Shown: positions 36,501 through 46,741, counted from the stretch's first letter. The stretch: 64,000 bases of DNA from Owenia fusiformis (GCA_903813345.2 CAIIXF020000004.1:24121985-24185984), one strand, 5' to 3'. Notes: generated by a model from the letters alone, not told the origin. Program-made: numbers and translations.

Positions 36501-39500
36501 TAAACAATTAAGATCTGCACTTTTAACCCAAACCGTTTATTTAGCTTAAGTAAGGAATTAAATCAACAATTCTGTGAGAAAAAAAACATCGTGGGGATTC
36601 AGGCTACAACGCGTGAAAAAAAAGGAAAAAATAGATATCGTACTTTCGACGTTTAGACATTTTGCTACCGAAACGACAGGCGTAATCGAGCGGATCACCA
36701 GTGCTTTTGGTAATTTAAAAACAACCGCTTGTTTTCTCAAGAACTCACTCTTTTTTATCTGCCTCAATGATAGCCTTTTGTCTATGCCATATATAACCTG
36801 AATGCGATGTCACACCCCAGAAAAGAAACAAAATATTGTCACAGACAACTTTTCCAAAGATAATCTTATTTCATTTATATTCCAACATTTTGTTTCTTGG
36901 GTTGCTGCTTTTGGTTCAGGTTTGAAGAAAATATTGAAGTATGTGTTTTGTGCATGATAAATGAGAAGCACAAGGAGATCTGTATGAGTACTGTATTTGA
37001 GGTTTGGACACTGGATTGCAGTTTTCACAATCACAATATCTGCATCCGATTCTGAATGCAGCACATGTACACTCAATGTTTTCCAACCTGACAGACAGAA
37101 TTACCATCATTCCTATGCACTGAAATTATATTAATGAAAGACTCCCCAGATATCTGAATTTTAATGTTCTCTGTCAGTTTAAATTCCGTTTAATAACCAT
37201 GCATAAATTCGTTTCTACAGCATTATACATCCAATGGATAGTTCCATAGTAATGTACTCTTATGTAATGATTTATTTATCTGATGAATTTAAATATATGC
37301 AAATTTTGTAATTGCGGATTGTAATTAATAAATTAAACAATATTAAATTCCACAAAAACTACAACTTACATTATTTATATAAGCCTAGTATAGAGCAGTT
37401 ATCAAATACCCTAATATCAGAGTGGTGATATGTAATTATTCATCAAATAAAAGTGAGGTCACCTTAACATTTCACCTGGTGCAACTAATAATTCCTATTT
37501 TTCATACTAATAAGGTATAAACCTTCACAAAACTTGTATTTTAGATGGTGACAAGCCTATATAAATGATTTAGATGTCAACTCTAATACAAATGTGATGC
37601 ATTGTGGGAGCTAATCATCAAAACTATAGTCTCCCCTATAGTGGGCGGGGCAAAACTATGAAAATGAAATAATTTTTTTCTTCCTAAGTATACACATTAG
37701 AATTCTGACACTCACCAAATATGAAGTTCATATGAATATGTAACACCATGATTTTTTTCATGCTTTTCTGACAAACTGATCCTAAAATATCTAAATAGAT
37801 ATGTGATAACATGCCTGTTTTGTGGCCTATTTTGTTATACTTTGGGGTCAAATGACCAATTACTGGTCTCAAAATTGATTAAAATAATATTTTAATTATT
37901 TATGAATATGTGATCTATCATAATAAAGCTTGAATACTTGACTAAATTGTTTCCTACCAATACTCAATTTTGGGGTAGGGTTGTAGGGGGTACCTAGGAA
38001 GTGATATTTCATATTTGTCCACTGCATACATTTTTCTATATTTTTGATATGTTTTTCAACTGATATTAATACATAATATAAGACTAATTTAAAAACTGTT
38101 GCAATTTTTGGGATGTTTGGGCCTTTTATGAGCCCATTTGCTTGGCCTAAATGTCGTCACTACATTTATGTACTCTTAACATCAAACATATCTTTAGAAA
38201 ACGTCAATGAGACACTCAAAAAACTCATATAAAATATTTAAATGAATCGGAACGTATCCTGATGCAATTGAATTTAAGATTCCCAAAATATATCATTATG
38301 TTTTTAGACTGCTACTGGGGAGATTGGACTGAATGGGTATACGGTACTTGCGTTATGAGTTATTCAGCTGCTACTACGGATTGTCAGATTCATGGAATTT
38401 CAAAATGTCATAGAACCCGTTATTGCCATTGCACTGGAAAACGAAGTAGTGTGGCCGCTTATCATCAATGCACTGGTCTTTCGATAGAATATAAACACAA
38501 GGAATGCTGCTATAGTCACTCATATACAACCCCTCCGACTCATCCAACTCGTAAGTAACAACTTACTTGTAAGAATGTCGTCGCTACATTGAATGCCATT
38601 GCATTTCAAAATCCTTTCAATATATCTTTATGTTTTTAGACTGCTACTGGGGAGATTGGACTGAATGGGTATACGGTACTTGCGTTATGAGTCATTCAGC
38701 TGCTACTACGGATTGTCAAATTCATGGAATTTCAAAATGCCATAGAACCCGTCAGTGTTATTGTACTGGAAAACGAAGTAGTGTGGCCGCTTATCATCAA
38801 TGCACTGGTCTTTCGATAGAATATAAACACAAGGCATGCTGCTATAGCCAACCATATTCTACACCCCCTCCGACTCATTCACCTCGTAAGTAACACCCTA
38901 CTTGTAAGCATGTCTACATACTTTGATTTTTATCGTACCTAATAAAGGTACGATATTGTCGTCAGCTTGACGGGCGGGCGGGCGGGCGGGCGGGCGGCGG
39001 GCGGGCGGCGTCTCACTTTTCAGCTTGTCTACAGGTTTCAAGCCAAACCATTTGACAGATTCATCTGAAATATTAAGGAATGTTTCTACGTATCAAAGTT
39101 AAGAACTGATTAGTTTTTGGGCATTCTGGGTAAATTTTAAGGTGGCCATTTTGGATTTTCCGTCCTAAAATCTTCACTTTCAAGACTTGTCTACAGGTTT
39201 CCAGCCAAACCATTTGACGGATTCATCTGAAATTTTCAGGAATGTTTCTACCTATCAAAGTTAAGAACTGATTAGTTTTTTGGCATTCTGGGTAAAATTT
39301 AAGGTGGCCATTTTGGATTTTCCGTCCTAAAATCTTCACTTTCAAGACTTGTCTACAGGTTTCCAGCCAAACCATTTGACGGATTCATCTGACATTTTCA
39401 GGGATGTTTCTACGTATCAAAGTTAAGAACTGATTAGTTTTTTGGCATTCTGGGTAAACTTTAAGGTGGCCGTTTTGGATTTTCCGTCCTAAAATCTTCA

Positions 39501-42500
39501 CTTTCAAGACTTGTCTACAGGTTTCCAGCCAAACCATTTGACGGATTCGTTTGAAATTTACAGGGATGTTTCTACGTATCAAAGTTAACAACTGATTAGT
39601 TTTTGGGCATTCTGGGTAAATTTTAAGGTGGCCATTTTGGATTTTCCGTCCTAAAATCTTCACTTTCAAGACTTGTCTACAGCTTTCCAGCCAAACCATT
39701 TGACGGATTCATCTGAAATTTTCAGGGATGTTTCTACGTATCAAAGTTAAGAACTGATTGGTTTTTGGCATTCTGGGTAAAATTTAAGGTGGCCATTTTG
39801 GATTTTCTGTCCTAAAATCTTCACCTTTAAGACTTGTCTACAGGTTTCCGGCCAAACCATTTGACGGATTCATTTGAAATTTACAGGGATGTGTCTACGT
39901 ATCAAAGTTACCAACTGATTAGTTTTTGAGCATTCTGGGTTAATTTTAAGGTGGCCATTTTGGATTTTCCGTCCTAAAATCTTCACTTTCAAGACTTGTC
40001 TACAGGTTTCCAGCCAAACCATTTGATGGATTCATCTGAAAATTTCAGGGATGTTTCTACGTATCAAAGTTAAGAACTGATTAGTTTTTGGGCATTCTGG
40101 GGAAATTTTAAGGTGGCCATTTTGGATTTTCCGTCCTAAATTCTTCACTGTCACACTGCTGTGTTTAGGTACGATATTGTTCACGTCTGTGCCTTGTTCA
40201 TTATATACTTTTATATTAATTCACTCATTGATATCAATATAAGTACTCATTCGGTAATTTTACTCGCACAGATATTGGTATTAACTCGTGGATATAAATG
40301 ATATCACTCAAAATGTATTGGATATCCTATACTTATTACAACCCAAAATGAACAGAAATACATCCATTAGCGTTCATCTATTAGCACATTACTATGGAAA
40401 AGTGGTGCCATCTTAATATAAAATGCTTATTAATGTTTATTTGTGTTCGTACTATTCAAATGGCAAATGGTGGCACAGGTGTATAAACGTATACATATAT
40501 TCATAAGCGTTTACTAAATAGAGAGGATAATATGCACGGACAACCTAAACATAAACCTGTGTTCATGCATACGCGTATAGGTTTTTCTAAATCTTCATTT
40601 TGAGCAGCAAAATAAGTGATATCACCGTATATACATTGATCGCCTATTAACACAAGTGCGTGAGAAATGACTCGACGAGATCCGCAAAATTCAAATGTAT
40701 TGTAATGGTTATTTTTAAATGATTCATTGGTGTTTATTTTACAGGCTACTGGGTAAAATGCTTTAATATATTAAAGACAAAATAATATTTTTACACTCTT
40801 TAATTTAGGTCTTGGGTTTCCATTTGACCATGATAAAATTTGTTTCCTCTTAATAACATTGAGTAAATATTTGAACACAGAAATTAATGGATCAGCCTAT
40901 AGTGTGAATTTCAGCAGACCAGACACCCAGAAATTTTTTATTTTGATCATAGGAATAAGGGGGTTTCTCGCAAAATTTATGTCCGAAACCAAATATGATA
41001 TTTATTTGGGGAAAATAAACATCACCGTCCTCTGATTCATTAAATAAAATGGTCACTGTGTGTGCTTATATTTTGTTTCGTTTTTTTGTCTTTAGGTTTG
41101 AATACAATTGCCCTTTAATGATATGTACAGTAGAACCTGCTAAGTGGAACACCTCACCTCATAAGTGGCACAGTTTTTTAAAGTCCTATGACCAATTTTC
41201 TACATGTAAATGAATCTCCGTAATAAGAACACAGAACGCCGCCAGATCGTTTGTAGTACGTACAGAAGTAGAGCTCAATAGAAAATACTGTTATAATATT
41301 GAGTGTTTCTTACTACTAGATACCATATGGCCGAAATATGTGAAGTGGAACAGCTCCTAAGTGGAACAATTTTTGAAACAACCAATGGCGTTCCACTGAC
41401 AAAGGTTCTATTGTATTTCAAAAGGGTATTGTCGACTATACTCGCTTACCAGTAGTTTGATTTCATATGCACTATTTCATTGGTCAACTCAATCAAACCC
41501 CTCACTTATGAGGTTGACCATCTTCGAATTCCAAGTTGGAGAAACTAAAGTCTTGAAAATCAAGCTATAGGCTGACTGGCCAGGTTGTTCTATTTACCTA
41601 GTTCATAGGAAGTTGATAATGTAGGCCGAATAATATGATATCCCATTCATTAAAATCCTGAATCAATCTCTGACAAAATAATAAGACTTGGACAGAAAGT
41701 TCACCCTCTGATTCCAAGGTATGATATTCTACAACGTGGTTTATAAGGTTCGGTAATTTAGGAGTTCGTATAGAAGGACAGTAATAACATGTGAATCCAA
41801 CCATATTGAAATGCAAAGAACATAATATTATTAGAATCAACATGGTAAACTCTCACACTTGGCTGATCATAATTATTTCTCATAACATCCATTTTACTCA
41901 GTACTGAAGGGAAGTTGGAACGTCTGATATCTTTGGAATGTTAAGTATTATGTGTATTAGCCATAGGTATGTTGGTTCTGTGGTTTCAGTTATCTAAAAA
42001 AAGAAAATTTGGTGAAATAGACCTTTTAGTTCGGCGGATAATTGATTTTGCTTTATTTTTCAACTCAATTCAGGTATTTCGGTTAAGCCAATCACTGAAT
42101 CATTTTGCCAAATCAATCTTGAGTCTCTTATACAGCATAGGGAATATCATTTTTAGGTAACATAATATTACAGTGGTAAAGAAAAGAGAAACAGACATAC
42201 CTTTCCTCCGAAATGTTGAATTTTGCAGATCTTGAGTCTTTCCTCAAGCACTTGAAATAATAGGCGATCACTGTACATACAGTGGATATATTCATCTAAA
42301 ACGTAAACGAAATAAGGAGTGGCATTGGCCTTTAAAGTAAAAAAAGATGAGATGGCCACAAATGATTGGCTGTAATAGTGAATTTATTTGAACATGGCTA
42401 TAGCCCAACAAACGATTTATTTGAGCCATTAAATGCATACACATTACACAACTATTCCTCAGATAAGCAACTTTCAAATTGTAAACATAAATATAAATAC

Positions 42501-42584
42501 TTTTGCTTTTTTCATTTTTTCATGGAACAAAACTCAAGTTACTGCCAACTCAAAAAGCTAGAGTTTCGCGCCTTAATGGCCATA

Positions 42585-42616
<32 letters not shown>

Positions 42617-44030
42617 CATGTTATGGGCATTGACCTTTAAAGTAAAAAATTAGTACCGTGGGTACTGGGCCCACATGGTGTTGCTCAAAAGTGAAAATAA
42701 AAAGACGGGTATAATTTCTTGCAGATTTTTTGTGGCAAAATTATTTCATACAACTACTCTTTACAAAGACATGGCTTTTTACAATGCAGGACACGTGAAC
42801 TTATTTGTAAAGCTAGGAAATGGGCCAAAAGTGAATTTCCTGAGACAAAAATGGTGGCCATTTTGAAATTAGGCGAGATTTTGAAGCAGGAGTCACAGGT
42901 TTTTTTTCTTTATTGATGTTGAACAAAATTATTTTAAATCGGGAATCCTATCTACAGAGGATTTAAAAAGTGTTGACAGAGGTTTAAAACTTGCCACTTT
43001 TTTGGGCTAACTGAGAGACAGATGGACGAATCAATGTTAACTAAAATGGCTGAAAATAAAAAAAACTCATATAATATTTTGCCGATTTTTGTAACAAAAT
43101 TATTTAATACAACTACTCTTTACAGTGACATGGCTTTTTACAATGCAGGACAGCTGAAATTATTTGTAAAGCTATGAAATGGGCCAAAAGTGAATTTCGC
43201 AAGACAAGAATGGTGACCATTTTGAAAATAGGCGAGCTTTTGAACCAAGAGTCATAGGAGAGTTTTTTGTATTGATGTTGAACAAAATTAACTTAAAACA
43301 GGAATCCTATCGACAGAGGGGGTTTAAGGCAAATGGTCCAAAAGTGGATTTTGCGAGACAGATGGACAAATCAATGTTAACTAAAATGGCTGAAAATAAA
43401 AAAATTGATATAAGTTTTTGCTGATTTTTCGTAACAAAATTATTTCATACATCTACTCTTTACATTGACATGGATTTTTACAATGTAGGACACTTGAAAT
43501 TATTTGTAAAGCTAGGAAAAGGGTCAAAAGTGAATTTCGCAAGACAAAATGGCGGCCATTTTGAAAATAATCGAGCTTTTGAGCCAGGAGTCATAGGGGA
43601 GTTTTCTGTATTGATGTTGAACAGAAATAACTTAAAACAGGAATCTTATCGACAGCGGTTTTTAAACGTGCCACTGTTGTTGACGGAAAAGTGGATTTCA
43701 CAAGTCAGATGGACAAATCAATGTTAACTAAAATGGCTGAAAATAAAAAAAATAGATATAATTTTTCGCTGATTTTTTGTAACAAAATTATTTCATATAT
43801 CTACTCTTTACATTGACACAGATTTTTACAATGTAGGACACCTGAAATTATTTGTAAAGCTAGGAAATGGGTCAAAAGTGAATTTCGCGAGACAAAAATG
43901 GCGGCCATTTTGAAAATAGGCGAGCTTTTGAACCAGGAGTCATAGGGGAGTTTTCTGTATTGATGTTGAACAGAAATAACTTAAAACAGGAATCCTATCG
44001 ACAGAAGTTTTAAAACGTGCCACTATTGTT

Positions 44031-44062
<32 letters not shown>

Positions 44063-46741
44063 GACGGACGGACGGACGGACGGACGGACGAGTGAGCGAT
44101 TGCAAAAGCTCACCATGTGAGCTAAAGAAATGAGATGGCCACAAATGATTGGCTGTAATGGTGAATTTATTTGAACATGGCTACAGCCAAACAAAGGATT
44201 TATTTGAGCCCTAAAATGCATACACATTACACAACTTTTCCTCAGATAAGCCACTTTCAAATTGTAAACATAAATGTAAATACTTTTGCTTTTTAAGGCA
44301 TTTTTTCATGGAACAAAACTCAAGTTACTGCCAACTCAAAAAGCTAGAGTTTCGCGCCTCAATGGCCATATAGAATTATTGAAACCGTTTAATACAATTA
44401 AGTACAGTAAAGTTATGTAATCTCAACCTCACTCAGAATCTCCTGTGTTATAGGTTCATCGCAAGAAGAATACCCAACTGACAACATTGAATTCACATTA
44501 AATTAACACGTTGAGGGGATTGTAAAACACGTTAAACTTGACGAGTTTTCATAATTTGTTGCGCACGCATCGCAATTCAAGTCCAGGTTTACGTTTTCGT
44601 CGTCCAAAAGATGAAATCTTATCTTTTCTATTGTGGCTGTAACATTTTGGCGCCGACTTAACATATGCGTACTTGATCAAGCTTTTATTTATTAGCACAC
44701 TGCTGTGGAAAATTAAGGGCCATCTAAACATGTTAATGCATAATCAACGTTTATGAATTAGCACATGGTTGTGGTATATGGGGACCATGGATGGTTGTTC
44801 CTGGTAAATGTGATCCACCAGCAGGTTGTACCCCATTGGACCCAACAGGTAGAAAACGCGAAATCCAAAATATGAGAGAGAAGCGGCAGTTCGTGTGTGT
44901 CATTATAACATACACGTGTCAATTTGTAAGGCAATGTACACCATGTTACTACGGATATAAGCACCAGGGATGCGTAGGAGTGTCATACAAAACAGAAAAT
45001 CGCACTTGCTGCAATCCAGGTATGGTGATCGATTATTTGTTATGACTTAAAGAAGAGGTACAAGGGTAGTTTAAATTGTAACAAACGTTCACGATTATCA
45101 AAGGCCATAAAAAATTCACAAAGTGGGTATAGTTCACCATAGAAGTTTGATCAATATAACACATGAGATGTCAACATTATCTTATATGTCTATTCAAATG
45201 GCTGCGAATGTGTTATAGGCACATAAAAACACATGAGGCCAAAACCTAAAATATAAGATATTATACAAATATTCAATCCTTTTGAGTGCAATAACTATAC
45301 CCAAAGAAAAAAGGTACATGGTCAATCGTTACAATAGTTTGTATAATTTTACCAAACTCTTCGAGGCATATTGTGTAAATGTTGTGAATAATGGCGGAGA
45401 TCTTTAGAAATAAGATGGAAATCTAAACTCTTCGAGGCGTATTGTATAAATGTTGTGAATAAGTGGTGGAGATCTTTAGAAATAAGATGGAAATCTAACA
45501 CTGTCACACTGACGATTTTGTGACCTATTCTATTCAATGCTTTCTAGATTTTTACCATATCTTCGAAATTCTTTGGCATTTTCAATTCATTCCCAAAGTC
45601 AAAGTATACATACACAACGTTTAGTGTGATAACAAGGATATGACCTTGCATCTTTTTTTCTTTACGGAGGGTATTTATTTCTGAGGGTGTATTCCTCGCA
45701 GCCGAAGGGCGAGAGGAACCCACCCCTCAGAAATATATACAGGTATTGCACGAAACAAGAATTCAATATTTGTTTTATTATATCACTGAACAAGTTATAT
45801 TGTAATATTAGCCTGATTTTGTAGTTGCACTGAGATAAGTTCACCAAAATGTTATTCAAATTTTCTTTGGAACAACTTGCAATGTCGATTTCACTCTCAT
45901 TTAAATACTTTTTACTCGTTCTAATCCTTCTCTGAGTAGCCTCTAAGTATCAGCTAATTAATCCATTTAAAATCCTGTTTACTTTCAACTAAAATTGGTT
46001 TATATAAAACGTCCGACAAAAATTTTCCAAAGGAAGAAATATCTTATGTGGTTTCCCTGGGAATACATAAAATAAACATGTAACGTACACTTGTTGAATA
46101 CCTGTATTTTTTCTTGAAAAATGAACCTTTCATATTGATGATTTACACACGAATTAAATACCCTGTGATATTTTTGGTCACATGATACATGACCGAACAA
46201 TCACAGTGCCGATTATAACTCATAAAAATAACCGATTGTGTGTAGGTCCAACAACAACAATAACAACAGCACCGACGCCAACTCCCACTACGACATCAGC
46301 AACAACAACAACAACAATAACACCAACTACAACTACAACTGCTACAACAGCTTGTCCAAGATGGGGCGACTGGGGACTGTGGGATAGTTGTAATACACCG
46401 AACTGTCAACCTTTCGTTGACTATCCCGGTTATCCAAAACGAAAACGACAACCTTGTACCCAGTTATTGGAAACAACTTGCACACGGATCAAGGCATGTG
46501 AGCAATGTGATGGCAGCACTGGGGACTGCACTATACCGCAACCGTCGGAAACAAAAATATTAAAGTGCTGCGGTAAAAAATTAATTCCCTGAATATTACA
46601 ATTAATATATATGTCAAATAACGATAATAAATTCATATATAACATAAACATTTTCACGTGGACAGGTATTCAATTGGAATAAGAGATCAAACCGTTAAAT
46701 TTTGTGATAACTTGACTAAATATCTTGTTTCAGTACCCTAA
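21534..46741 (+). CDS. Gene B: secreted modular TSP1-like cysteine-rich protein (13 coding exons)
   Basis: Exons 21534-21588, 23496-23611, 29626-29719, 29784-29831, 30407-30451, 31542-31784, 31953-32186, 33147-33383, 38308-38550, 38640-38885, 44762-45019, 46246-46572 and 46734-46741 total 2154 nt (717 aa plus stop) in one frame. Order: signal peptide; Lys/Cys-rich region over three exons; short Pro-rich exon; two TSP1-like modules with Pro-rich tails; three type II modules; one type III; Thr-rich stalk plus type IV. Compared with gene A, the N-terminal cysteines and two extra type II modules are gains and one TSP1 module is missing. Exons 4 and 5 (29784-29831, 30407-30451) are the weakest calls. 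Large transposons sit in introns 2 and 8. Function unknown; the architecture suggests an extracellular structural or binding protein. Confidence 0.75.
22018..22907. mobile_element. Foldback MITE, copy 3, complete with TA target duplication
   Basis: 890 bp flanked by TA (22016-22017 and 22908-22909). Terminal repeats of about 65 bp begin CACTCCCCTCCATAAG and match almost perfectly. Subterminal inverted arms around AAAATTGATGAT are also kept. The TA duplication suggests mobilisation by a Tc1/mariner-type transposase. Best-preserved copy of the family in gene A intron 1. Confidence 0.8.
23246..23290. repeat. Mariner-like terminal sequence, solitary
   Basis: ACAAGGGTCGTTCGAAAAGTC resembles the ends of a mariner subgroup; a relative is at 57985-58012. 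No opposite end was found, so this is at most a fragment. Confidence 0.35.
23496..23611 (+). CDS. Gene B exon 2: Lys/Cys-rich N-terminal segment
   Basis: Starts V-S-E-S-Y-A (signal cleavage region), then GKGGGKGKKK and a CxxCxxxC...C...C pattern rich in lysine. It ends in phase 0, unlike the other internal exons, and pairs with the phase-0 acceptor at 29626. Equivalent to gene C exon 2 (61671-61796). Confidence 0.75.
24003..24325 (-). mobile_element. tRNA-derived SINE
   Basis: On the minus strand the head reads TAGCTCAGCGGTAGCGC (A box, about 24297-24315) then GGATTTGATCC (B box, about 24261-24272), typical of a tRNA-derived SINE. The tail at 24003-24022 has ATACA repeats. The related segment at 47500 has no insertion there, confirming the limits to within a few bases. 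Confidence 0.75.
25424..27371 (-). pseudogene. Broken transposase/nuclease gene of Academ-like element 1
   Basis: Read on the minus strand in order: a segment with FNLADDLLNAASKGTQAF (27371-27156); one with SPIPWALGTPDG and KTFGLLAERIHQ (27139-26735); the EADT-like motif (26666-26481); then, after the MITE insertion, FTGCDSFSAF (~25940) and LPPCKDSLQQHLVRASYQ with a C-terminal GFQW-type motif (25759-25424). Frameshifts and stops separate the pieces. The EADT...GCD order is that of XPG/FEN1 nucleases; the D-x-D motif between them is not readable here. Confidence 0.6.
25998..26347. mobile_element. TTAA-flanked MITE, copy 1
   Basis: Ends TTAAAGGGGCAACAAGG and inverted GTTGCACCTTTAA; TTAA at both termini suggests a piggyBac- or Kolobok-type target. 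A second copy sits at a different place inside the other Academ-like element (33862-34223). Confidence 0.65.
27540..27707. repeat. Small ACCTGTGT-ended repeat
   Basis: Begins AACCTGTGTACAGCGAAC and ends GTTCACTAACACAGGT, a short inverted match with GTGTTCACT repeated inside. Possible Tc1-type MITE within the Academ-like element. Confidence 0.4.
29626..29719 (+). CDS. Gene B exon 3: Lys/Cys-rich segment
   Basis: Encodes GTKCDDKCWKNCMKKSK ... YCMDKCR: five cysteines in a basic background, continuing the pattern of exon 2. Acceptor CTTGTTTTTAG, donor GTGAGT. It starts in phase 0 and ends in phase 1. Confidence 0.7.
29784..29831 (+). CDS. Gene B exon 4 (tentative): short Cys-containing exon
   Basis: 48-nt phase 1-1 exon encoding RPMTLCNPRIDPGCCR with acceptor ATCACCAG and a weak donor GTAATT. 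The frame is preserved with or without it, so it may be alternative or spurious. Confidence 0.45.
30407..30451 (+). CDS. Gene B exon 5 (tentative): Pro-rich exon
   Basis: 45-nt phase 1-1 exon encoding VPPTPPPTATPRPPP between TATTCCAG and GTAAGT. Its composition matches the Pro-rich linkers elsewhere in these genes. Confidence 0.6.
31358..31541 (+). pseudogene. Two duplicated 5' halves of a TSP1 exon
   Basis: Copies of the start of exon 6 begin at 31358 and 31452 (94 and 90 bp apart, each preceded by a TAG acceptor) and end after GGCTTATGTTCTGC.ACTTATATC. The first has stops just after its acceptor. The second is open through to the true exon at 31542, so a longer exon from 31452 would also keep frame. 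Confidence 0.65.
31542..31784 (+). CDS. Gene B exon 6: TSP1-like module 1 with Pro-rich tail
   Basis: CRWSEYGAEK, CSASCGGGI, VTRKRTK, GDPECYGSD, CNIQPC, then polyproline and GK. 243 nt, phase 1-1, TTAACACAG acceptor, GTGAGT donor. Confidence 0.85.
31953..32186 (+). CDS. Gene B exon 7: TSP1-like module 2 with Pro-rich tail
   Basis: Near-duplicate of exon 6 at DNA level; it lacks one Val codon and has Leu-Pro in the tail, pointing to a recent tandem exon duplication. 234 nt, phase 1-1. Confidence 0.85.
32187..33146 (+). other. Gene B intron 7
   Basis: AT-rich, no exon. It contains a 36-bp perfect palindrome at 32914-32949 (left half TTGTATAAACATAGTTTC). Confidence 0.6.
33147..33383 (+). CDS. 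Gene B exon 8: type II module, copy 1
   Basis: CYWGDWTECPC, ISKCHRTRNCHC, QCAGLSIEYEHKPCC, then a His/Pro tail. It has more cysteines near the start than copies 2 and 3. 237 nt, phase 1-1, TTTTTAG acceptor and GTAAGT donor. Confidence 0.85.
33862..34223. mobile_element. TTAA-flanked MITE, copy 2
   Basis: About 360 bp, TTAAAGGGGCAATAAGG at the left and GTTGCACCTTTAA at the right. It aligns with 25998-26347 but sits at a different place in its host element. Confidence 0.65.
35985..37110 (-). pseudogene. Broken nuclease/transposase gene of Academ-like element 2
   Basis: Minus-strand pieces in order: DADIVIVKTAIQC (EADT-type position), HTDLLVLLIYHAQNTYF, KCWNINEIRLSLEKL, a degraded segment where FSGCDT is expected leading to YGIDK and SEFLRKQAVVFKLP, and the C-terminal RVYHQIQEW ... 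LGWEISN region. The spacing resembles XPG/FEN1 motifs (E-A-D, D-x-D, GCD...GIG). Several frameshifts and stops; not functional. Confidence 0.6.
38308..38550 (+). CDS. Gene B exon 9: type II module, copy 2
   Basis: CYWGDWTEWVYGTC, CQIHGISKCHRTRYCHC, QCTGLSIEYKHKECC with a Tyr/Thr/Pro tail. Nearly identical to exon 10. 243 nt, phase 1-1. Confidence 0.85.
38640..38885 (+). CDS. Gene B exon 10: type II module, copy 3
   Basis: Nearly identical to exon 9 with an 89-bp intron between them, so a very recent exon duplication. Ends KACCYSQPYS and a Pro/His tail. 246 nt, phase 1-1. Confidence 0.85.
38967..39011. repeat. GGGC microsatellite
   Basis: Run of GGGC repeats (GCGGGCGGGCGGGCGG) directly before the 162-bp minisatellite. 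Could form a G-quadruplex on the plus strand. Confidence 0.8.
39020..40150. repeat. 162-bp minisatellite, 7 units
   Basis: CTTGTCTACAGGTTTC recurs at 39024, 39186, 39348, 39510, 39672, 39833 and 39995. Units are 161-162 bp and highly similar. GGTACGATATTGT flanks the block on both sides (about 38945 and 40170). Long minus-strand frames through it arise because 162 is a multiple of three. Confidence 0.9.
40151..41127 (+). other. Gene B intron 10, middle
   Basis: AT-rich sequence without recognised exon or repeat. Confidence 0.4.
41128..41413. mobile_element. MITE with CAGTAGAACC ends
   Basis: 286 bp with CAGTAGAACCTGC at the left and AAAGGTTCTATTG at the right, flanked by TA on both sides. 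Internal AAGTGGAAC repeats. Tc1/mariner-type non-autonomous element. Confidence 0.65.
42349..42585. repeat. Direct repeat flanking the 350-bp satellite, left copy
   Basis: GAGATGGCCACAAATG... to ...TTAATGGCCATATA recurs at 44132-44372 with about 95 percent identity by eye. A CATA microsatellite follows it (42583-42612). Confidence 0.75.
42660..44110. repeat. ~350-bp satellite, about 4 units, with GACA/GACG tail
   Basis: ACAATG(C/T)AGGACA recurs at about 42782, 43140, 43481 and 43830. Units share TTTGTAAAGCTAGGAAA and ATGG.GGCCATTTTGAAA. The array ends in a GACA then GACG microsatellite (44035-44091) and AAAGCTCACCATGTGAGC, as in many bivalve repeats. Confidence 0.8.
44132..44372. repeat. Direct repeat flanking the 350-bp satellite, right copy
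   Basis: Second copy of 42349-42585, about 1.78 kb downstream and in the same orientation. Confidence 0.75.
44762..45019 (+). CDS. Gene B exon 11: type III 10-Cys module
   Basis: GCGIWGPWMVVPGKCDPPAGC, VCVIITYTCQFVRQCTPC, GCVGVSYKTENRTCC. It carries about 12 more residues than gene A exon 7, in a basic loop (QNMREKRQ). Donor GTATGG as in gene A, but without a downstream tandem array. 258 nt, phase 1-1. Confidence 0.85.
45355..45498. repeat. Tandem duplication, ~70-bp units
   Basis: Two units of AACTCTTCGAGGC.TATTGT...GGAGATCTTTAGAAATAAGATGGAAATCTAA in intron 11 of gene B. A separate imperfect hairpin (TTTATTTCTGAGG and CCTCAGAAATATA) lies at 45670-45740. Confidence 0.75.
46246..46572 (+). 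CDS. Gene B exon 12: Thr-rich stalk and type IV 10-Cys module
   Basis: Begins with ~40 residues of almost pure Thr/Pro/Ala, a likely O-glycosylated stalk. Then CPRWGDWGLWDSC, NTPNCQPF, DYPGYPKRKRQPC, and KILKCC. The ten cysteines match gene A exon 8. 327 nt, phase 1-1; reading through the donor would give a TGA after seven extra residues. Confidence 0.85.
46734..46741 (+). CDS. Gene B exon 13: terminal two codons and stop
   Basis: After TCTTGTTTCAG the frame reads V-P-stop. It matches the terminal exon of gene A in length and position. Confidence 0.65.

Larger units (their letters stand above)
33410..38149 (-). mobile_element. Academ-like DNA transposon 2 (decayed)
   Basis: 4740 bp. Ends TAGGCTAGGCAAATGG and CCATTTGCTTGGCCTA, with inverted similarity of at least 170 bp. 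AAT flanks both sides; the intron after exon 9 (GTAAGAATGTCGTC at about 38570) shows the empty site, giving a 3-bp duplication. Minus-strand remnants include an S/T-H-T-D-L-L-V-L-L-I-Y-H motif (36810-37076) and RVYHQIQEWEGNKLPPL (~36080-36130). Same TAGG start and duplication length as 24526-29115. Confidence 0.65.

Noticed and set aside
39385-39699. Minus-strand 104-codon repetitive protein
   Set aside because: It is the 162-bp minisatellite read in an open frame; the unit length is a multiple of three, so any stop-free unit gives a long frame.
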